The notes beneath the pieces are model-generated. The model was not told the origin of the DNA. It ran no database searches and was given only the letters and a program-made list of their open reading frames with translations. Both the position numbers and the translations under genes were made by a program. Of a stretch of DNA of 64,000 nucleotides, positions 58,201 through 64,000 are shown in pieces (the stretch's first letter is position 1; every line of letters starts with the position of its first letter). The stretch lies in the NCBI GenBank assembly GCA_964017045.1, contig OZ024802.1:12908435-12972434 (forward strand), given 5' to 3'. The DNA is from Omphiscola glabra. Lineage: Eukaryota > Mollusca > Gastropoda > Lymnaeidae.

Positions 58201-61200
58201 GAGCTCTGATTCTGCCCTCAGTGAGCTCGAGGAGAAGCTGACCAAATGGCACAACAGTCTGCCCACCGTCCAGAAAGGGACGTGCGTGGTGCCCCTGCAT
58301 AGATATCAGTATGAGGTATGGTACGCATGCATGGTATTGTGACGTACATATCAGTATGAGGGATGGTGCGCCTGCGTGGTATCGTGACGTACATATCAGT
58401 ATGAGGTATGGTGCGCATGCGTGGTATCGTGACGTACATATCAGTATTAGAGATGGTGCGCATGCGTGGTATCGTGACGTACATATCAGTATGAGAGATG
58501 GTGCGCATGCGTCGTATCGTGACGTACATATCAGTATAAGGGATGGTGCGCATGCGTGGTATCGTGACGTACATATCAGTATGAGGGATGTTGCGCATGC
58601 GTGGTATCGTGACGTACATATCAGTGTGAGGGATGGTGCGCATGCGTGGATATCGTTATAAAGATAACACTTTGATGTTTGTTGCGTATGAATTGGCTTC
58701 TGCATAGATTTAAATATGAGGTATAGTGCACATGCGTACTATACAAATAGATGAATATTGGATATGTGTGTATTTTTGCGAATTATAAATATAATTTGTT
58801 GTGAACAATGAAGTTTTGCATAAATACATATCTATAAACTGACTTTACATGTCCGCACATTTTTTTTCCATGTTGTGATCTATCTAAAATTAAATTGACG
58901 CGTTCAGACAAGCGTTTTTTAAAAGAATGTATTTATCCCTACTGCTTTGCACTTTACTACTATTTACAAAAGATCACCTCGTGTCTATAACAGGATGAAA
59001 ACAAACCGAAACCAGGCAATAAGGTATATGTAAAGCTGAGAGTCCGCCAAAAGAATGTCTCTTTTATTGCATTCCCCAACTCGGACAAGGAATCTTTAGC
59101 GTCCAAGGAAGTTTTAAAATCTCCGTATATGCCCAGGACATTGCTGACCAGGTGAGATAGTTAAATTTAAAATGTTCTGACGTTGTTTGTTTTCTTTTTT
59201 AATTCTACCTTGTTCCACTATTTATTGACCAGGTGAAATAGTTAGATTGAAATCTTTTTCCTGCACCAATGTATTAATTTAATTTATTTAAATTTCGTTT
59301 CAAAATCAATTAAAAATAAATACTTTACAAATGTTTTTTAAAAGCAAAACACGAACCCAACCAAAAGGACCGCGATGTAGAGCTGTATAATATTCTTTGT
59401 GGTAGTCCATATTTATATCGTTATCCCCCCTACATCATCATCATTATCATCATTTCCCTTAGTCTTTGGACCGTTGGGGCGCCACAGATGACATGAAAAC
59501 TATCCTCTTCTATGCATACACAAGCAAATGATTTTGGAATCTATAGTAACAATGCATTCCATTCCATCAAGGTTGATGATTGGCCAATACATGGACTTTT
59601 CTTCATCTACCAATTTTGCAGAGTTTCTGAAATTTTGGACACCAAGAGTTTATTTGAGCCTCAGGAAAAAATCAGCTGGATAAAACCAGTGGTGTCTACC
59701 CCCCCCCCACCCCCAAATTGTAGACGCCCTTATGTAGAAAATGGCTTTTAAACAAATATATAAAACAGACATTTAAAAAAGTCTTTGTATCCAACTTAAT
59801 GAAAAAAAATTAAAATGCACTACGCTAACAATAAATCTTCCAATAGTCATCACAATACACAATCTAGGTCAAACAGTTTGGTCAGATGAAGCAGTCGACG
59901 AACCATAGCGGGAGGGGGGGCACGTGTGATTTCCCCCATCACTCACCACACCAACCCCCTTCTCTACTGAGACCAGCGTCCGTCAACTGTGGCTCCGTGT
60001 CATCCCAGCTGTGGCTCCGTGTCATCCCAGCCCGTGGCTCCGTGTCATCCCAGCCCGTGGCTCCGTGTCATCCCAGCCCGTGGCTCCATGTCATCCCAGC
60101 TGTGGCTCCGTGTCATCCCGGCTGTGGCTCCGTATCATACCAGCTGTGGCTCCGTGTCATCCCAGCCCGTGGCTCCGCGTCATCCCAGCTGAGGCTCCGT
60201 GTCATCCTCTCAGATGCGAGCTTCGGGTTTCACAATTGTGAATAGTTCCTAAAATGCTGCGCACCCAGAAAACAAAAAGGAGGAAATAAAAGAGACAGAT
60301 ATTTAATTTAAAGCTCCATGTCCTGTTATTCAAAATACCATTGCAAGACTTTGTTGCTGAAGAGGAGTGTATCCGCTGCTTGGGAATCAACTTATCTCCA
60401 TTGACATTGCGCAGGCTGGGAAGTTCCATTAAGAAATTTCTCAGTAATTTAAAAAACAAAAACGGACCTACGCCATCACCACCTCCACTCCAAAAAACTA
60501 AATAAATAAAACTAAAATAATATAATAATAATAACAAATAGTAAAATCCAAAAGGAACAAAACAATACAAACCAAAAGAGATAACAAATCGAACACAAAA
60601 CATAAATAACAAAAATAATTTTAAAAAAATAATATTTGTGATCTGCTACTGCTTCTAGCTACATGATCACCAATCTAAATAAAAAAATCTGACTTTTCAA
60701 TGGGGGAAACAAATTGCCTCTTTCATTGCTTAAAATAATAATAATAGTAATAATAATTGTCCAGGAAATCCTATCCTTTTCCCAACATCATGTTTAACAG
60801 TTTCATTTATTCGACAGCTTCCAGGAAGTAGAAAATGTAACCGATAAAGATAGTGACGTCATGTCAGATATAGCAGGTGTGAAGTAATGAGCAACATAGC
60901 TCCGTGTAGGCCTATCGTTGGAAGCTTACTTTCTTATCTTATAGTGATTTTTTAAAAAAGTGAAAACATAAGTTAGTTTCGTATTTCCTAGCTAATTGAT
61001 TCACTAATTTGTTTTTTTTTTAAACGTTGTTTTTTTTTTCATTAGAGAGTTTTGTCTAGAGGGAAAGCATTAGGATCAGCTGGACGGGCAACTGGTCAGT
61101 CATGGCAACAGGACATTCTGTGTTAAAACAACAAGGAAGCTTTTGACATAAAATTTATTTGTGATGATACCTGAATTTATGAGATAAATAAATTCTAACA

Positions 61201-63659
61201 AGTAGCCACAAGGCCTGAATTTTTTTTTTTTAAGCGCTAGAGAGAAAGTTAACACACACACACGCGCACACACACACACACACAAACACACAAACACACA
61301 CGAACAGCTTTTTTTGAACTGCTTGATGACGTGCTGACTGTACCTACACAGCTTAACAATATCGTTGCGTTGTCTTCTAGTTTTCTTGTCGACAATTAGT
61401 CTTACGACCATTTGCCTTTCGGCCATTAGCCTTACGACCGGTTGCCAGTTGCTCAGTCGAATAGCTGTTCAATAGAATCTAAAAATCACCAAGAAGAATA
61501 GTAATTCTTTTTTTTTTTTTTTAAATTTTGTCTCCTCCACTTCGATTTCAGTATAGTTGATTCGTTATTGTGCTTGCTTCAGCCTGTTACTATTCTCTTT
61601 CTTTTTTGTGTGTTCAAAATAGCTAGAAATGTGTTTAACCTAGATTAATCTCGTGAGACTTTCGATATTGTTCGCATTTAATCTGTACATTTGACATGTA
61701 ACATTTATTTAGTCATTTTACAACTCTTATTTTAATAACACAAGTTTGCAAGAATTGTTGATGAATTAATTTAAAAAAAACAACAACTCATATATTAACG
61801 GGAAGCCTAACCCATTAGAAAGGTGAATTAGTTCGATGAACTTTTTATGTAGTACTTGATCTACTGTGCACATGCTAGTAAGGTGGTCTATATATTTTAC
61901 TTTACGGTAAAAAATTTCAGGACATATTAAATCTATAGCTTTATGGTAAAGTTAATATATAGTTCAAGGTATTGTAAATGTACAGTTTAAGGTTCTGTAA
62001 ATCTAGAGTTTATGATAGAGTAAATGTTATGTACAGGAAATCGAGAGGTTATGCAACGATTAATCTATAATTATTGGTACAGTAAATCTAGAGTTTATGC
62101 AAAAGCAAATCTAGAGTTTATGGTACTGTACATGTAGAGTTTATGGAATAGTAAATATAGAGTTTATGGAATAGTAAATATAGAGTTTATGGAATAGTAA
62201 ATATAGAGTTTATGGAATAGTAAATATAAAGTTTATGGAATAGTAAATATAGAGTTTATGGAATAGTAAATATAGAGTTTATGGAATAGTAAATATAGAC
62301 TTTATGGAATAGTAAATATAGACTTTATGGAATAGTAAATATAGAGTTTATGGTTCAGTAACTTTAAAGTATATTGTTCAGTAAATCTAGAGTTTATGAA
62401 ATTGTTAATCTAGAGCTTATCCAACAGAGATTATTAACCAGGTTTGCTTTTCTTTAAAATTGAATATGTCGTTTAAACGTTAACATATCGTAACTGAAGA
62501 AAAAAGGTTGCCTTAAAGATGTTACAACGATAATGCCGTATCTTCACAGAGCGACCCAACACTTCACAGGAGTTACTAAGACCTAAAAGCACAAGGAGTG
62601 AGTCGGGCTCAACCTATAAACAGGTAATCCAAAGCCAGATATTTGGTAACGGATGAAAGCCCGGGGAAGCAGCTCCTGAGGCTTTGCTTGGACCAGAGGA
62701 ATGCTAAGCATTGCTATGCAAGCAGCCCTTGAGGATTTGCTTGGACCAGAGGAATGCTAAGCATTGCTATGCAAGCAACTCTTGTGGGGGAGCGGGGGCT
62801 GATAATGTTTGGTTGATGGGGGGATTGGATTGTGAGGAAGTGAATGGAATAAAGGTGGAGTGAATGGATTAGAGAGAGAGTGAATGGATTAGAGGGGGAG
62901 TGAGTGGGTTGTCGGGAGGGGGTGGCTTGGTGGAAAGTGGGTTTGTTGGAGGAAGAAGTTTGGTTGTGAAGGAAGTCAGCGACATATGAGGAGACATGGA
63001 CATGTTGCAAGAAGAAATATGAGTATAAGGAGGTGCCGGGCACTTACCATATTAAGAGAGTTAAAAAAATATTCACAATTATTTTGAAATGATTGAGGCA
63101 ACGCAAACATGTTGTGCCTGTAAAATACTGGAAGAGGTGCATATTTTATCATTATATGTCCAGCTCGAGCTCATATATATATAGTTGTATTGGCTCTCAA
63201 TAGTCTCACGAGCAACCTAAATAAATTTTAGAAATAAATTATGCATAAATAAAGAAGGAGGTTATTGGAGGATTTATTCTTTGGTGTGCTTTTGGTGCGT
63301 GCGTGATAAAGCGCACGGTGAGTAAGCAGCAAATGAGAGCGCAGCACGATGCGCAATGAGAGCGGGGCTGAGAAGATCCGCTGGGGAATTATTATTATAG
63401 ACTAAATTAGCAGTACACTGAATTGCTAGCCATTTGACCTAACGTCGTAAATTTTAAATTTTATTTCTTCCTAATGTAAATAATATATTTGACAAACATC
63501 TCCTAATACCTCACATAACAAGTTTGTTTTTTTTTAATTTACCATTGACAGCGCAAACAGTACACAGCGATGGAGTACCAGGCCCTGAAGGCTGAGCTCA
63601 GGAAAAAACAAAAATCATGGCAGCCTCTCATGCCGAAAAGAGCAGCCACAGTTCTTTAA
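45336..63659 (+). CDS. Protein with two cyclic-nucleotide-binding domains (CNBD2-like), 15 coding exons, complete
   Basis: Exons: 45336-45442, 47058-47102, 48053-48258, 48857-48944, 49228-49403, 50802-50919, 51727-51918, 52704-52820, 53328-53464, 54655-55248, 58158-58315, 58994-59151, 60818-60876, 62550-62623, 63552-63659. The total is 2337 nt, 778 codons plus stop, all phases consistent. The first domain (exons 3-8) contains FYIILSGSV and the phosphate-binding loop SFGELALINADCVRNATI, with the conserved Glu and Arg, so cAMP/cGMP binding is plausible. The second (exons 7-10) reads FIIKGQVKI and VIGDLEMAVGLTTYSQTVEC then LDQRNYDRL, and lacks the loop Arg, so it is probably degenerate. Exon 10 adds a basic stretch (RKRAKEMKARQRRRQNN) and an acidic one (DDEADDD). 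No membrane segment is seen. Exons 1-2 are the least certain; a competing frame at 47078-47276 exists. The true ligand and role are unknown. Confidence 0.87.
45443..46012. repeat. 29-bp minisatellite starting at the CNBD exon-1 donor, ~19 copies
   Basis: The unit contains aagtaaaataaacgaatatc and atgccaggt. The first copy begins at the proposed donor (gataa then gtaaaa). Nearly every later copy contains ccaggtaagt or a close variant, i.e. a stronger donor consensus than the exon's own. It lies in CNBD intron 1. Confidence 0.9.
46370..46815. repeat. Degenerate 14-16-bp array (acactaggctgtac type), about 28 copies
   Basis: Words such as cacactaggctttac and cacaaggctgtac alternate with many substitutions and indels, in CNBD intron 1. 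An older array than its neighbours. Confidence 0.85.
47336..47640. repeat. Degenerate 12-bp tctctataaatc array
   Basis: About 25 imperfect copies in CNBD intron 2, starting about 60 bp after the alternative frame at 47078-47276. Confidence 0.88.
48259..48652. repeat. 43/44-bp minisatellite containing copies of the CNBD exon-3 end and donor, ~9 copies
   Basis: The exon ends caagtccttgcatacag before gtaaaa. The array repeats caagtccttacatacaggta with a spacer containing tcctcatttctggtgcc. Donor-like steps fall at 48303, 48347, 48390 and onward. Most copies keep a usable gta(a/t) donor word. It lies in CNBD intron 3. Confidence 0.93.
49404..49590. repeat. ~27-bp minisatellite containing copies of the CNBD exon-5 donor, ~6 copies
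   Basis: The exon ends taaaatag before gtaatc; the array repeats ataggtaatcaaatggttta with a tttatat spacer. It lies in CNBD intron 5. Confidence 0.88.
50030..50190. repeat. 16-bp acgaaccttacttttt array, about 10 copies
   Basis: Imperfect copies in CNBD intron 5, some reading acgaaccttactttaa. An isolated 18-bp repeat of aaggagccggcacgccca lies upstream at 49875-49915. Confidence 0.9.
51341..51660. repeat. 43-bp minisatellite, about 7 copies, upstream of CNBD exon 7
   Basis: The unit contains tgtatggaagtaatatccga and ttatgtaagacctaatacac. It ends about 70 bp before the exon-7 acceptor, in CNBD intron 6. Confidence 0.93.
51940..52385. repeat. 22-bp minisatellite starting about 20 bp after the CNBD exon-7 donor, ~19 copies
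   Basis: The unit is gattgttagtgaatttgcac plus ct, drifting to agcatct in the right half. Copies near the middle are almost identical. It lies in CNBD intron 7. Confidence 0.93.
52945..53327. repeat. 14-bp attaaaacactttc array running into the CNBD exon-9 acceptor, ~27 copies
   Basis: The last unit, attaaaacactttc, is followed at once by ag and the exon, so the acceptor tract is part of the array. There is no separate polypyrimidine tract; the splice site must work with cactttcag. It lies in CNBD intron 8. Confidence 0.93.
53410..53690. repeat. 57-bp minisatellite spanning the CNBD exon-9 end, ~5 copies, open frame
   Basis: The unit contains cctagctggagccattgatg and tgataggtagggaacat. The founding copy is the exon end. 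Donors with intact GT follow exon-like ends at 53464, 53521 and 53578 (57-bp steps); the last two copies have lost the GT. The 19-residue unit (core LAGAIDVIG) stays in frame through all copies. Confidence 0.95.
54213..54421. mobile_element. MITE with cagaggcgtagcg ends, perfect 8-bp target duplication
   Basis: A 209-bp element with ends cagaggcgtagcgtag and ctagctacgcctctg, flanked by tggacaag (54205-54212 and 54422-54429). It holds a 20-bp direct duplication of gaatcttgtccccgggcgc. It lies in CNBD intron 9. Confidence 0.9.
55265..55910 (-). mobile_element. Dispersed LTR-like repeat, copy 2
   Basis: Sister of 43330-43850. It starts about 15 bp after CNBD exon 10. It carries about 130 bp more than copy 1 between two ccagttttc words (about 55732-55855), including a ttagggttcgggttaggg tract. 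Confidence 0.5.
55976..56230 (-). mobile_element. 3' end of an RTE-type LINE, minus strand
   Basis: The minus-strand frame reads GRRRGRQRKRWEDNIKEWTG, then AEDREEWRRIV and SSVAPQRSKDYG. This is the typical C-terminal tail of RTE-like reverse transcriptases, followed by a (gat)n tail at 55976-55990. It is 5'-truncated and lies in CNBD intron 10. A shorter tail of the same family is at 59445-59510. Confidence 0.8.
56552..56752. mobile_element. Degenerate MITE related to 29513-29713
   Basis: Shares ttggccgaaaatg and the C-rich right end with the other two copies. No inverted ends or target duplication are certain. It lies in CNBD intron 10. Confidence 0.45.
57408..57605 (+). mobile_element. SINE copy C
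   Basis: Contains tcgcaggagttgttgg, the core accatctccggttttgattt and the end aaaccacccagcacacg. It is diverged from copy B and lies in CNBD intron 10. Confidence 0.65.
57900..58045. repeat. 48-bp minisatellite, about 3 copies, upstream of CNBD exon 11
   Basis: The unit contains ttacaaagtcacaactttgt and ccccaacctgtct. It ends about 110 bp before the exon-11 acceptor. Confidence 0.9.
58295..58650. repeat. 45-bp minisatellite containing copies of the CNBD exon-11 end, ~8 copies
   Basis: The exon ends agatatcagtatgag before gtatgg. The unit contains acatatcagtatgag, ggatggtgcgcatgcgtgg and tatcgtgacgt. Most copies have lost the donor (gaggga instead of gaggta); one keeps it near 58406. A single stray copy, atatgaggtatagtgcacat, lies at about 58712. 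Confidence 0.93.
59445..59510 (-). mobile_element. Short RTE-type LINE tail
   Basis: A (cat)n run then cttagtctttggaccgttgg and ggcgccacagatgacatg, the 3' end of the family seen at 55976-56230. It lies in CNBD intron 12. Confidence 0.65.
59990..60210. repeat. 22/23-bp GC-rich minisatellite, about 10 copies
   Basis: The unit is gtggctccgtgtcatcccag with either ctg or cccg before it. Overlapping ORFs in three frames are by-products. It lies in CNBD intron 12. Confidence 0.93.
62010..62395. repeat. 23-bp agtaaatatagagtttatgg array, about 14 copies
   Basis: Near-perfect in the middle (62150-62345) and diverged at both edges, as expected for an array expanding from its centre. It lies in CNBD intron 13. 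Confidence 0.93.
62683..62790. repeat. 53-bp direct duplication
   Basis: Two copies of a unit with tttgcttggaccagaggaat and gctaagcattgctatgcaag, just after CNBD exon 14. A G-rich gtgaatggattagag array follows at 62830-62935. Confidence 0.88.
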
Positions 63660-63769
63660 AAGACAAATTTAGGTTCATAGAGACAGAAACAATATTTATA
63701 TATATATATATATGTTTATATATGTATGTATAACTTGTTATTTACGTCAAGTGAATGGCGAATATGAAA

Positions 63770-63775
63770 AATAAA
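63770..63775 (+). promoter_or_regulatory. Likely poly(A) signal of the CNBD gene (AATAAA)
   Basis: AATAAA lies 111 bp after the stop of exon 15, in an AT-rich 3' UTR that also carries an AT microsatellite (63695-63730). No T-rich downstream element is certain. Confidence 0.6.
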
Positions 63776-64000
63776 ACGATATTAATCTGAATGATATTCT
63801 TAAAGAAAAAAATCACATATACTGTCAATTTAAATTGACAATTTATTAAATTCGCATGGAAGGTTCTCATTTTGTTGTGATGACTGTAAATATGTTTATT
63901 TATTTTTAAAATGTTTCTGCAAATTGACCTAGGAGCTTGACTTTCTTGACTTTTAAAGTTTTGTTTAATTTCCATGAAATGTTTGCTTGTATCAATTATT

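Noticed and set aside
58136..58705. ORFs of 189, 141 and 116 codons through the 45-bp array
   Set aside because: The unit length is a multiple of three, so all frames stay open. Only the plus-strand exon part before 58315 belongs to the gene.
60818..61100. A further CNBD exon after an acceptor-like attag at 61046
   Set aside because: Reading in the required phase gives a stop within four codons; exon 13 joins exon 14 (62550) in phase without it.

Overview
This window is nuclear DNA of an animal. Three genes with many small exons can be rebuilt on canonical GT-AG introns, and the rest is full of SINE, LINE and MITE copies and minisatellites. The organism is probably a gastropod mollusc, perhaps a freshwater pulmonate. 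That is an inference from the secreted ADGF-type adenosine deaminase, the style of the SINEs and LINEs, and a SPIN/OC1-like hAT element of a group reported from a pond snail. No species can be named from the sequence.

Layout: (1) 1-8861, minus strand: the 5' part of a C2CD5 (CDP138) orthologue, eight coding exons giving the first ~267 residues; the rest lies off the left edge. (2) 8862-18973: a ~10 kb head-to-head intergenic space with several MITEs, a 14-bp array and two unassigned minus-strand exon-like ORFs. (3) 18974-37467, plus strand: a complete 11-exon ADGF/ADA2 gene (584 codons). Its 8.1-kb first intron holds a minisatellite, a solo LTR, nested LINE and MITE copies, a hAT element swollen by a 60-bp satellite, and a 2.3-kb LINE on the minus strand. 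(4) 37468-45335: repeat-rich intergenic DNA with a ~960-bp 20-bp satellite, a 64-bp array, inverted-repeat elements and dispersed repeats. (5) 45336-63659, plus strand: a 15-exon gene (778 codons) for a soluble protein with two cyclic-nucleotide-binding domains, CNBD2-like, with a likely poly(A) signal just downstream.

The most unusual signal is that minisatellites repeatedly start at exon 3' ends. The repeat unit contains the end of the exon plus the splice donor, so intact or decayed donors are lined up in the intron. This is seen in ADGF intron 1 and in introns 1, 3, 5, 9 and 11 of the CNBD gene, with a single donor duplication in intron 12. At CNBD exon 9 the 57-bp unit keeps the reading frame and three donors are intact, so use of the later donors would add 19-residue steps inside the second cyclic-nucleotide fold.

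The three genes have no evident shared pathway: C2CD5 belongs to insulin-responsive vesicle traffic, ADGF to extracellular adenosine breakdown, and the CNBD protein to an unknown cyclic-nucleotide-linked role. All exon models are read by eye from splice signals, phase and family resemblance; no transcript evidence was available.
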